A stretch of 64,000 nt of DNA from Membranipora membranacea (taxonomy: Eukaryota > Bryozoa > Gymnolaemata > Cheilostomatida > Membraniporidae). The stretch covers positions 21,116,283 to 21,180,282 of the forward strand of contig OU612066.1 of the NCBI GenBank assembly GCA_914767715.1, read 5' to 3'. A program made the translations under genes and the position numbers. Below are positions 1-11,400 of the stretch, piece after piece. The notes beneath the pieces are model-generated. The model was not told where the DNA came from and did not search any database. It worked only from the letters and a program-made list of their open reading frames with translations. Each line of letters starts with the position of its first letter. Position 1 is the stretch's first letter.

Positions 1-1072
1 TGCAGTAGGTGTGTACTTCCAATTATGATGTTGACAGTATATCCCTAGCCACAGTCTGGTAATTCTGAAAAACAAAGCAGAGTTATTATAATGAGAACAC
101 AACAATGGTTTTCTTTGTCAAAAGGGATTCCAACTGAGGATAGGATCAGAGGATCACATATTGTTATATGTATTTTTTACTGAGATTTTATATTGTTGAT
201 ATCATTTACATATTATGTGAGAATAATTAGTCTCAGCATACAGCTTGCCTGGAGTATTACAGCGTTATCTTGATCTCTTTAATCTTCATGATGAAGTTAT
301 ACCAACAAAATTAAACTAGAATATAGGAACCAGCCCAGCATCCGCAATCTCAAAACTAACTGTGGGATTTGAGTGCAATATGAAATGTAACAGAAAATAA
401 AAATGACAGGCATGCAGTAGACTGATATATGGTGAAGGTTTGAGAAAGGTAACAAAACTATCTGATATCATGAGCTAATGTTGAAGGTTGGTCTATCCAG
501 GGAGGGTGGGACACCCTGGTATATCAATGTTATGTAATGTTTATTCAGCACAGACAAGGATTGTCTACTCACAACACGTAAGAAAATAATTATGACTAAT
601 TATTAAGCAGCGCGACCGAATTTTGAATCGACCTTGAGCTAACACAAGCTATTCCCCGGGTCTTGGCAGTCATGATGCCGGAATAATATGAAAGGAGCAG
701 GCAGTCATTGATACATATATCATGTTCATGTGAAAGCCCCATATGGGAGCATGTGAAAAATTGTAAGCATTTAGAAAAGGGATGTAAACATCATCACAAT
801 AAACTGCTATAATTTCACCATGAATGGAAATTTTTCTGCAGATTTGATTATCACCATTCTAATAATTGCGAGAAGACAACTAATGATCAGAAACGAATAT
901 TTCGATTGAAAAATATTCCGACAATTGAAGGAGGCACGCCATGACACAACTCTTAGCACAATGATGACTGAATGTTGAGCGTAACAATCAGAAATAAGCA
1001 ACTGACTGAACTAGCTGTGTTTCTGTGACTCTCTGTAAAATTCTATAGAAAACAAGTGTTATCTACGTGAAC
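1..1072. other. Upstream region of the first unrecognised gene
   Basis: I see no convincing coding exon here. The sequence is AT-rich and is repeated at 14857-15885. It should contain the promoter of the gene starting at 1073, but I cannot point to a specific promoter motif. Confidence 0.4.
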
Positions 1073-3943
1073 ATGTCTTCCTATAACCTATATTATCAAC
1101 AAGAAGAAATGTACAGAACTGCCATGTAAGTTAAATCATCATTCTCATTACTGCTGTTATTAAATTTATAGTAGGCAAGATTGTGACTCTTTAGCTGTGG
1201 GCATGAATAATTCATTATATTTTGGATTTGGCTGAATTTGTTTGGGCTAGGGGAAAAGCTATATAAATATTATTTAGATTATTTATCAATGCACATATCA
1301 GAACATGACCTAGGCCCGGACTGTTAACTCCAACAAAGTCCATCAGGTTTTTCCCAAAGATGATGCGTCATCAGCGGCGTTACGCTATTAAAGATGATGC
1401 AATCGCTGCCTTCTGAGTGCACAACGACACAATGAGTAAGCAGTACAAGTAGTAGTGATATTTCTTGGTGACTCTATGAGTGAGAGTTAAATCACATGTC
1501 ATGCATTTCAATCATTGTAGTAGTGAGGTAGTAAGCCTGAGGTTGTGGAGTGATATCGATGATGATCAAAAGGGCCAGCAGCTGGATGTGAGAGATTTAG
1601 AGGATGTATTTTCCTGCAAAGGCCAGAAAGGTGAGTGTGAGTTTGGGGAACCGAAAAATGGTCGATCTTGAATGACACATCATTGTCATGATGAAGACAT
1701 GAAGCATTGAACCTGCTAATTCTCAGCTTGGAACAGAACTCAATCCCACAGCAGAAGGTCTGCTGTCAGCTATAGAAGTTCAGACATGGTATATTGCACT
1801 CAATTCAAAAGTCCAACCAATATTATTATGACAACTAATTCTTTTTAGAAACATTATCATAACACATTCAATTTACAGAGTCAGATGGTGGATACGAGTC
1901 TGAGGAGGGAAGTTTCTGGGATGAATATCAGATGTGCGAATCCTCTGATGGTAATTATCATAATATAACTGTTATTTGGGAGTTATCTATCCAATGCTAA
2001 GCTTCTGTTTGAAGTTTTGTTTCATGTCTGCGCTGAAGAATTTCATGATTGCAATAACGGAATCCGATTGATACGTATGAACGATGCACTGATTGCAAAA
2101 TAGAACAGTGCTAAATATATAGCTCTACAGTACACAATTATAGAGCAGACCCAACCTGATAGAAAGATAACCATATGACAGAACACGAGATCAGACTTAG
2201 ATATACACTCGTTTTTATCAAGATGCTCCCGCTTAAAATGGGGCATCGATAGCAAAATCTGATATTTTGCATATAAGTTCTTACATTCTCAGATCTCACA
2301 GACGTCTTGGATGCTGACTTTCCCTACTCATATGATGACGAGTGTCCTACAGACATATTATTGACTACACAGCTCACCGACAGCCTCAATCAGCTAGTAG
2401 AAGATTCTCTTCGAATAAATGATCATGTCTTATCATTGCAAATCTCGACTTATCAAACTATGGCACATGATGTAATGTGAGTATTTATAATTTTTCACTA
2501 TTTACTTGTATATATTTATTTATGCATTTAAAATCTTCTTTATAAGATACAATTATTGATAGTATGTGGTGAACCGGCTAAGCTCCGATCTGTGATGTAA
2601 TTTGGCTGTCACTGCTAGGCGTATCTCACTGAACACGAATACAAATCAACGCTTTCCAAACAGCTAGAAAAACTTGTATGGAAATATGTCCAAATCTGGA
2701 AACTGATCAACAACTGTCTGCTCTTGTTCACTTCATATAATAGGGTTATTATTGTGTTATTTTCTAGTCCTGGAGTGTTTGATACGTCCTTTGGCAGAGC
2801 TTCGAGGATGATTTGAGGCATAGGTCATCTCTACATAATGACAGCTTTGAGTATCCTGAAGATGAATTAGAAACACCATTGAATCTTAGTCTCCTTGAGT
2901 TCACAAATGAACTAACACAGCTAGAAAAACTAGACACATCGCTCTCAACACTATTCTATCAGACCATCGCAAAGGACCATGTTGTGTGAGTTTCAAGGAA
3001 TATTTTGTAATATATCTTGTATATATTGTCAATTGTCGATATTAAAAAGTATACCACGATGCAATTTAATGGACAACACTCATAAACATGTTACCATTAG
3101 GTTATTTTATGAGAGAATCCATGCATCGATATAATATGTTCCCATTTTTGTACTTTTCTTCTGATCCGTAGACTTGACCACACAAAGGAATCTGTAGCGA
3201 ATAGTAATATCATTTATCCCCATCTTCATCGTAATGACTATATGAAGCTACCACCCAACTACTAATGCCTGTGAACAATATATACGTTGAAAATCTGAAA
3301 AAGGGGAAAAATCAGTATTATGAGCTGTCCACCCCCCCCCCCCTACAATAAATGAACACAGTGATTTTTAACTAGTAAACTTCTATTTTACAGAGCTGAA
3401 ATTGTATATTGTGAAGATTGGTCGGAGAGTGAAATACAGGAGCAACAGAATGATACCCTTGCAGTTCTACTGGGTGAGTGAGAAACTTTTACACATTTGA
3501 TTAGATTTGATAATTTCTATCAGATGGAAGTAGGATAACGAAAATAATATGTGTCCAATTTGCCAAGCTTTAATCATGAACTCTGAAACAATGACCATTG
3601 GGGCTGTCAATCTTTGAACCAGAGGTAGTGAAATCAATAAACAAACATACTATAGCAGTGATGGAGGGCAAACTTTAACCTTATTTCAGATTCAGGAGAA
3701 ACGATTTGCGAAACTGATGAGGAAATAAAACCTGAGCCAGCTACATGTGTGCAGCAGGAAAGCTCTCAAATTCCGTGTGATACATCTAGTGATAAATTAC
3801 GAGTCTGTGAGAAACAGTCTCAGTCTACTACTAAGATATCGGCTACGCGCGGAGTTCAGCATGGTATAAAGAGAAGAGTTAACAAATGTTTTAAGATTGT
3901 CAAGAGTTTTGTGAGAAACACTCTACGCAGGATTATCTCATAG
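1073..3943 (+). CDS. Unrecognised acidic protein with basic C-terminal tail, copy A (7 exons, 324 aa)
   Basis: I do not recognise this gene. Exons: 1073-1125, 1485-1630, 1879-1950, 2293-2476, 2800-2985, 3394-3473, 3690-3943. All introns are GT-AG, the phases agree throughout, and the total of 975 bases is 325 codons with the stop. The protein starts MSSYN and is Tyr/Gln-rich at once. It continues with Ser/Asp/Glu-rich segments (ESEEGSFWDE) and leucine-rich stretches with the pattern DSLxQL or DTSL. It ends in a basic, probably amphipathic helix (IKRRVNKCFKIVKSFVRN). There is no signal peptide or membrane segment. The start is chosen because the paralog at 15886 begins identically. Exon 5 uses an acceptor at 2799, because the acceptor at the position used by the paralog would lead to a stop. 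An exon of copy B is missing here. Basis: seen in sequence; function unknown. Confidence 0.7.
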
Positions 3944-5039
3944 TGTCTCCCTATATATATATTTATGTTTACACTCATACTGGCTCACAGGCTATTTTAT
4001 GTTCATGGTCCAGTTTTTGTGTAGTTTTCTTATGGAATATTCAATGCGTCCTTCCATTATACATATCTTCATGGCTGTGTTGATTACAATTTTGTTTCCA
4101 ATATTTCAATGCATTATTGGTTAGATGCGTACCCTGTTATTTGCATTTTGCAGCTTCAGTCATTTTTTTTCATGTGTTTTACTGTTCCAATACAAAAAAT
4201 TATGGAAAGCCAAATAGCTATCTTGGATTGAAAGTGTAAGGGGTCAAAGCCGAAACTCACCATAGCTGTGCGGGTGTACTGACATAGAGGTCTGAGTGGA
4301 TTGTCATCTCTTGTTAATCCGATACAGCTGAAATATCTTGAAGAATTATCCATCTAGGAGCAGCCACATAATCCATGAGTCATATAGAGTTCATGATTTC
4401 TAAGTACATCTGATATTCATAATCTCCTATAATCAGTAGTATAACTGTAGTATCTTGATGAATAATCCATACTGGAGCTGTCGTATAATCCGAGATGAGA
4501 AATGATTCTGCAACGAGCCGAAACATCTTTCTTTTACCCTGATCATCCTTATAACTTTGAGTTAAGTCGTCATGATGAATCTCGTAATCTATGCTTCTGT
4601 TTTTAAAATTTCTACAAGTCAGACGGAGGCCTTGCACACAATATCAGATATCCTTTGGCTTCTGGATTTCTGAAAAAAAGAGTGTCATGGATAAAGCTAC
4701 ATAAATCCCCTAGCCCATTTCACATTGCACAAATCATTGCATTATGAAGATGGACAATATCTATGATATGATAAGCATACACCATCACAAAGGCTTGGTA
4801 TTTGGCAACAAGCAATCTCTTCGGCGAACTGATTGCATTATCAAATAGTTTTCTGGTCAGTTGACTCCCCTGAGTTTGTAAAAATGCTATGTTTTTTGGG
4901 TGATTCAGGCTTAAAATAGTACTTAGAACAGATAAAATTAGGGATTTTGGGAACCTCATAAGTGGCAAGCAGGATTGAGAATGGCAAAAAAACAGTATTT
5001 AATCTTCATTATTTCGGGTGTTTATTAATTTTGAGTTAT
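3944..5039. other. 3' flank of the first unrecognised gene
   Basis: No coding exon is visible. The position matching the AATAAA of the second copy reads AATACA here (about 4193), so this copy may use another polyadenylation site. The stretch 4380-4640 has a diverged match near 19440-19700. Confidence 0.4.
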
Positions 5040-5215
5040 CTCTCCTGACACTGGAAGCTTCGGGAGTTTTAAGTATTATACTAACAGGTAGAAACCCTAC
5101 GGTAGCCATTACTCCAGACTGATATTCAGGAGCCATCACCCCAACAACACAATGATTCCCAGCCTAGATACCAAGAGGAGCTTACTGTCCTGGAATATCA
5201 TTTGGAAAACAGTCC
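5040..5215 (-). pseudogene. Relic of one C18orf63-like exon
   Basis: On the minus strand this stretch resembles the exon at 23920-24065 of the intact C18orf63-like gene. Shared wording includes PVSI(I)LKTP. It has stop codons and small indels. It follows the first segmental duplication copy, as the larger pseudogene follows the second. It is a third, strongly decayed copy of part of the gene. Basis: comparison within the window. Confidence 0.6.
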
Positions 5216-5230
5216 ATTTAGATAAAATAT

Positions 5231-5327
5231 GATCCAATTTACCTGCATTTGGATTATCAAGCCACAGCCGACTCACCAGCCGAAGGGGAATAACTTAAAT
5301 GCAGGTAAATCAGATCAACCTAGATCT
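5231..5327. repeat. Hairpin element, GATCCAATTTGCCTGCATT family
   Basis: The two ends are inverted copies: GATCCAATTTACCTGCATTT on the left, and AAATGCAGGTAAATCAGATC followed by AACCTAGATC on the right. Related copies lie at 21275, 23541, 24112, 40910, 46376 and 55143. The form is that of a short non-autonomous inverted-repeat element (MITE). I cannot assign a superfamily. Confidence 0.6.
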
Positions 5328-7202
5328 ACAATCAAGTGTGGTCTCTCAACATTGTCAACACAATACTATGCGAAATAGGGAAAAGATGTTCAACCTCAAT
5401 CATATCGGTGTCTGCGATCAGCGTGCATCAATTAGCCCTAGATCTTCCGACTATAGGGATGAATGTACAATAGGACACAATGATGAGTTTGGTTTATCAA
5501 CTGTAAGGACAAATGTGCTCTTCAGTGAACACACACCACAGTGAATTAGATGCGCTATCATTGCAAATGGTTAACATATATAATTTTTTTCTTCCAATTA
5601 TTTTCAGTCCTTCTTCAGCTAGTCACACCAACTTTTGACAAAATCTTCCCAGCCACTTACTCTTGAAGTGGAGTTTTTGGATAATGGACAAACTGTGGGA
5701 AACATCTCTTAAAACATCATCATCATTCCTCCTATCCGAAAGATCACCTGTACCACATATACATGTACCCTCTAGTCTGTATCTAATGATCATAAATAGT
5801 GAGGCCAAAGAGAAGCAATAGAATCGTTAAATGGATCACAGTTTATAGAATTCTTTTACAGAACACTAACCACTCACAACATTTAGTTTATTTTTTAGGC
5901 CTACCTCACCAACAAAAAGAAAATTCTAGTGTACTTAGCCTAGGCAAGGAGTTAGAGGGCACTACTAAGCTGAGGTATAAATTAAATAATTGGAAAATAA
6001 ATCACCTCCGCATTTTCATTTATTCTAAAGTAACATACACATATACTTTCACTTTGCCAATCGAAGCCATGATCATCTAATTCCCCCAAACACAGGCATA
6101 CTATCTAGAGTTACAAGCATTACATGTTTTTGCAATGTAAACGCTTGTTACTCCAGATACCTACCTGTCGTATCTATGAATCACCCCCAGCAGGGAAAAC
6201 TCCAGAGGTGCAGAAAACCTCAATAAATAAATAAATCATTGAATTGTACTATTGAGTTCAGTGAAATAAATAAATAAATAATAATTATCCAGTCAACCAT
6301 ACATGACAAGTTGGTAGACCCAGAAATCAGGAGGTCTCCACAGACAAACTCCCGTCCCGGAGTATCACTCTGCGCGTCCTGCAGTGAAGGTGTAATTTGG
6401 CCCTTGTTGTCATTTATTTTAAGCCAAAACTAGAGCGTTCATATTATTATGAAATGCCTAATTTTAACTGATTTAAAAATTATATTGTTGCACTTTATCC
6501 GAACGAGGAGAGATAGTACATTAATAGGCAATTACATCTAGGTATATGTACTGTGGGTGTAGGAAAAAGCTTAAAAGTCTTCTGGTTGAAGCAGGGAGAA
6601 GGAAGCTGAAAAAAGGGAGGAAAAAGGGAGATAGTTAGGGAGGTGGAAAATACCCCTAATAATAACTGGGAGGCTCCCTACCAAAAAGGGAGACTTGTCA
6701 GGTATGCAGTCAACTCTCCAAGAAGAGTTAATACCAAAGGTTGTAGCAAAAAAGTTAAGGTCATTGAATGCAGCTACTTTTATTTTCTCACTTTTTTTGA
6801 TTTTTGATAAAACTTATAGAGATTTGTTTGAAACAAGAAAACATTTTAAAAGAAAGTTGGGAAGATGAAATGGAATGGCTGTTGTCTGCATGATCCAAAA
6901 TGGCCAATCAGACATTTCCTGTATGAGAGTCAGTCTCAAAATATCAATGAAGGGACAACTCTCAATTGCACAAGGCATTATCATTTTATTAGTGAAGGAA
7001 TTTATTGATCTCTTGCCTGAGCCCATTTGAGAGAGCGTTAGTTAGATGTTTGAGACTATACCACCCTGCAGGCATTACAGAGAGAAATTCCAGGTATGTA
7101 TGGGCAGTATCCAGTTTCATGAAAAGAACATAGTAGATGGTTTGTTGGTGCCGACCAGTGTGTGCTAAGACATATTTTAGGTACGTAGTCCAATCCAAAA
7201 GT
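5328..7202. other. Gene-free stretch
   Basis: No supported gene. Short open frames are present but lack splice partners or recognisable domains. A small hairpin at about 6105-6160 (TAGAGTTACAAGC and GCTTGTTACTCCAGATA) has a related half near 27575. A purine-rich segment lies at about 6590-6660, and TAAA microsatellite runs lie near 6220-6280. Confidence 0.4.
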
Positions 7203-7335
7203 CGGGTGTTCTGAGATATGTGGCAGGTGCTGTATGGGGCATGCCTTACAGCACCAATTACAATATTTTATAGGCCTTGAGTGCTGTAAGACATGTCCCC
7301 GTACAGCACCTACTGCACGTCTCAGAACACCCATC
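7203..7335. repeat. Foldback hairpin of about 133 bp
   Basis: The left arm begins CGGGTGTTCTGAGA and contains GGTGCTGTATGGGGCATG. The right arm is its imperfect reverse complement, ending TCTCAGAACACCC. About 55 bases pair on each side of a short loop. No target duplication is obvious. It creates spurious overlapping open frames on the minus strand. Confidence 0.65.
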
Positions 7336-7799
7336 GAAAGCGACAGTTTTCTGTGGCCATTCAGAACAGCACATTTTTTTGTATTGATTTAGTTCGTTGA
7401 CCAAGTGAATAACTCCACCTTCAACGAAGACATAAGATGCTTGAGATGATCTTACACAGAGCAATCAGGCTTACCACCCGCCTCAAAGGATAGGCTTTGC
7501 ATACTGACACTGAAAAAAATGGGGAAAAATCCACTGAATGATTCTTTCCATGAAAATATTTAATATGAGGACCGTCTGTGTCTCTGAACGATTTGTCCAT
7601 TCACAGGATAACATGAGGAAGGAATCTCTTCAAGCTGTTTTTAAACCACTGGTTATCTTGTCTTGTCTAAAAGCATTCTTCTCTGTGAAACCTCCTATTC
7701 TCAAAGTTGCACTGTTGTTATTATAATGCGCATTTTACTGAAAATACAGTTATGCTTTATTTTAACTGTAATGATGTTCTCCATCTTGACTGTAGCGCT

Positions 7800-7900
7800 G
7801 GCCTTTATAGGTTGACTCATCGGAAAGCCTCAACATGTATGTTCAAGTTGGATGCAAAATGGCTTGATGACTTCGATGTATGTCCGACTTTTGCCTACTG
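7800..7900 (+). pseudogene. Relic of exon 2 of an NRF-type acyltransferase gene
   Basis: Translated in the plus frame this gives LTHRKASTCMFKLDAKWLDD followed by FDVC. That parallels LDSWGKPTSGIFQLNTKWLG followed by DFDEC in exon 2 of the acyltransferase gene at 36411. An AG (TTTATAG) precedes the homologous start, as at the real exon. No neighbouring exons of the family are visible. This is most simply a lone exon relic about 29 kb from the intact genes. Basis: comparison within the window. Confidence 0.6.
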
Positions 7901-8452
7901 CTAGTTACAATTGCCGTACCATCCTATCAGAAGATCTGAATTTTTGCAGCTGGAAACTAAATAGAGCCAAATCTGTATTTCTGTGAACTAGAAATAAATC
8001 ATGGAGTAAACAGCTTACTTATGATGGAAATTAAATATGTTAGAAGCTATCAATAGGGGCTCAGTCCAGTAAAAGTTGAATTCCCCTCTCCCTGCTGAGA
8101 CTAACCGCTAAGGTCAGAATTTGGGTCTTGTTTATTACAGGCATAAATAAAAAATGTTTTTACATATGTTAACGAAATGTTAGCGTTGCACTTTTGTAAA
8201 CAACACCATCAACTGTCAATGATTTTTTTATGACAATTAATGATTTAACTTGGTTTGGACTCTATAAAGTATGAAGTTTATCGGCCTTGATAGTGGTGAG
8301 CTTTATGATGATAAGGTTGACCTCAACATTAAAATATCTAAAACTAAATTTTGTTTTATTAGAAATTTAATCATCAAGTGCGCAACGGTTTTGTGTGAAT
8401 CATAATTTATATAGAAGTTCACTGGCTATATAAAGTTACTGAAAGCTAAACA
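7901..8452. other. Gene-free stretch downstream of the TRIM gene
   Basis: I see no coding exon. It lies between the acyltransferase relic and the 3' end of the minus-strand TRIM gene, so it should include that gene's 3' untranslated region. Confidence 0.35.
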
Positions 8453-11400
8453 TTAATCATAGAGAAGTTCATAACACAGCACAGAGCTCTGATGATAACT
8501 GGGCACCAGCAGTCTGTTATTCTCTGTCCATAAATCAAACACCTGAGTCTGTACTCCTTCTTGATCGTTAAATTCTGTTATGTGTTCACCTGAAATTTGC
8601 AATAGAGGATAAGAAAGTATACGCATACATTAGACCGCACAGAACAAGGTAACAAAATCGTACATTTAACTGGTGGTTTGGTTGCTTCGATGAGGATACT
8701 GATCCCCTAATCCCTAACTAATTTAACCAGAACTTTGTAGTACTCTTTTGCTATATGGAAGACCTACATGTATATAATATAATTTAACGACTAAAGTTCT
8801 TACCAGTCGCGGTATTTAGAACTTCTATCCATACACCTCTCTTACTGACGCTGTATCCATCTCCGCTGACCAGTACTACACCATTACTGCAGCAGGCTAC
8901 ACAGTATGGTCCTGCAGTGAGGTTTGTTGTCCAGAGTACTGTCTCTGTGCTCATGTTGAACTTGAATACCTGAGCATGTGAGTAAGTGGTGATGATGACA
9001 GAGTCTTCTCCTGCTGAACACATGGATAATGCGGTGTTGGTGGGGATCTTAGGACATGGAATCTGTCTCATCACTTTTCCGTTGAGATCATAGATAGTGA
9101 TTCTCTTATTGGTGGCATCAGCAGCAAAAATCTGGTTTTTTACAATACAAAGTTTGTTGCCGAGGCAGGAACCATTGCGGTCAGTGTGATCCCAAGTTGT
9201 GATCTGTTGACCATTTAAATCATAGACATAGATCTTGTAAGGTTGTCCGTACATGAGAATGTAGAGTCGTTCCTTATGAGCTCTTATGGTGATGATGGTA
9301 CTGGGTAGTTTGATGAAGTCTGTTGTCTTGTTACCAGCTTCATCTATTCTGTTGATTGAGCTGCTGCTTACACCTACATAGGTGACACCTTTATAACTAC
9401 ATGACGTGTAGCAATAGATTTTTGTTGCCAGCTGCTTCACCAGCCGTATCGAGGTCGGAGGTTTTCTACTTCTCATGAGGTCATCACCGATCACAAAGTC
9501 GTCTGTTGGTACCAGAGCAGCGTTTATCTCTGTGGTGTCAGAATCTGAAACACAGTAAATGACTGATCACTTATATTACATGTTGTGTTGATGCACCAGA
9601 ATTACAACAAATCCAGCAATCACTAGAACTATATCATCTAACCCGGTGATTAATTATGATGATATGTCTATAGGCAAGAAGCATTTTTACCGTTTTTAGG
9701 ATTATTCATTTACACATTACAGCTAGTAGGGCCCTCAGTTCCACTAAAAATATAATCTTACAGAACTTTTTCATGAAACTGTTGCTTTGTAGCGCATGCA
9801 CATTGTATGGCGAGGCTCGCACTAGGAAAATTAGAGGCATACCATTGGTTTGGATCAGTTGCTGGTTTCCCACCACCAGAGCTTGGAATCCATCATCATT
9901 AGCTATATCATCTAGTTTAGCCTCCAAATCTTTCTTTGTTTGCAGCAGGTCAACCTGTATGATAGGAAAGGGAAGCAATATGTAAATGATTGTAGTAACC
10001 ACACTCACACTCAATAACTCAAATACTCGAAGTCTGTTATTCAAATATCCCAATCGGTTAAAATTATAAACGAATGTGAGCATTTTAAGCTTATCTGATA
10101 TCTACTGTCAGGTTATACACTTTAATTGAATCGTTCACTGCGTATGACAATATTGTGCTTAAATTTTAGGTTACTTTGCATTTGTGAGAAAATTTGTAGT
10201 TGCCTCCTTAATATCAATGAGGGGACAGCTTCGATTTCTTAGTACAGGACGGCGGTTCTAGTTACTAATGACTGTAAATGAATTTTCTTTCTTTCCATGT
10301 TTTACAATTAAAGAACCCATGTCTTATTTCAGCAAGAATTACAGTATCTATGCAGCTTGTTGGTGTAGAAGGAGAGTCATGGGGCCTCATTGTTTGGCTT
10401 CATTTATGATTTTTCCATCATATTGAAATTGAATTTACTTACACAGTGTTGTTTAGATAGATCAGAGCGGACAGTTTTGATCTGTTCATGAAACTCAGTG
10501 AGTTTTAGTCCAGCATCCTTCTCTATGTATTCTGTCAGCTTATCTTTAGTGCTGCTTCTGTTTGTGATATACTCCTCCTTTAACTTTCCATATTTCTCTC
10601 TGATAGCTTTTATCTATGTAGTAGGCAATTAGTTAAAGATGACCTCTTTTCACATTAAATTTCGACCGGGTCAAACCTATTTATCTCACGCAGAGTCGTA
10701 TTTCATCAAGATTCAGTGTTATAACATTTTGTACTCTCTCCCAATACAATAGTGATCACAATACCTGTTTCTCCTTCGTGTCATCAATAAGTCTGACTCC
10801 TTCCTCAGTTTCTGTATCCCAGTTAGACAGAGTGACCGCTGCCTCCTTCATCACAGCTGACCATTTATCAAACAGCTCTTCACATTCCTTCTTCTTAGGC
10901 TCCAGTAATCTCTTCACCTCAGCTGAGAGCTCTTTTAGAGACATGAGCTTGTGGTTGGAACCTAGAGGGAGTATAGAAATTGATGGTTTTGGTTTGGAGC
11001 ATCAATGTGATTGGTGAAGACTTATGGGAAACACACAGAGTCTACGAAAGTCAGGACTGTGAAATTGAGGGCAACAGACGGGATAAACTACTACCATACC
11101 CATCGTCCTTCGGTAGTTCAGTGCTGAGCTGCAAACTGAATCTCAACATTATGATTTGACCTTCTTTTTCAGTAAAGAGATTCCAATTTGCTTTTAAGTG
11201 AAAACGGTAGCCAGATTTGTGCTGTGTAAAGGGTGGTGCCAGGGTGCTAGAATATTCAATTCTCAAAACTTTGAAGGTCATTAATATGTATGTCCAAATT
11301 AAAATACTGGGGTGTTTCTTTGGCAAAATCCAAACTTTGCTTAAAATCGTCTCATTTATTCAGAAATTGTTCTCAACAGAAGGCACATATTATGAGATAC

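Larger units (their letters stand above)
1..4980. repeat. Segmental duplication, copy 1
   Basis: This block matches 14857-19900 over almost its whole length. Examples are the stretches near 30-600 and 14880-15440, the coding exons, and the 3' flank around 4380-4640. The window begins inside the unit. It carries one copy of the unrecognised gene at 1073-3943. Introns and flanks have small insertions and deletions, so the duplication is not recent. From about 4700 to 4980 it also matches 21960-22200, which shows that the downstream blocks were rearranged. No terminal repeats mark it as a mobile element. Confidence 0.85.

Noticed and set aside
7056-7464. Overlapping minus-strand frames of 68-92 aa rich in Cys
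   Set aside because: They run across a hairpin element. The Cys pattern comes from repeated TGC text and does not match a zinc-finger family.
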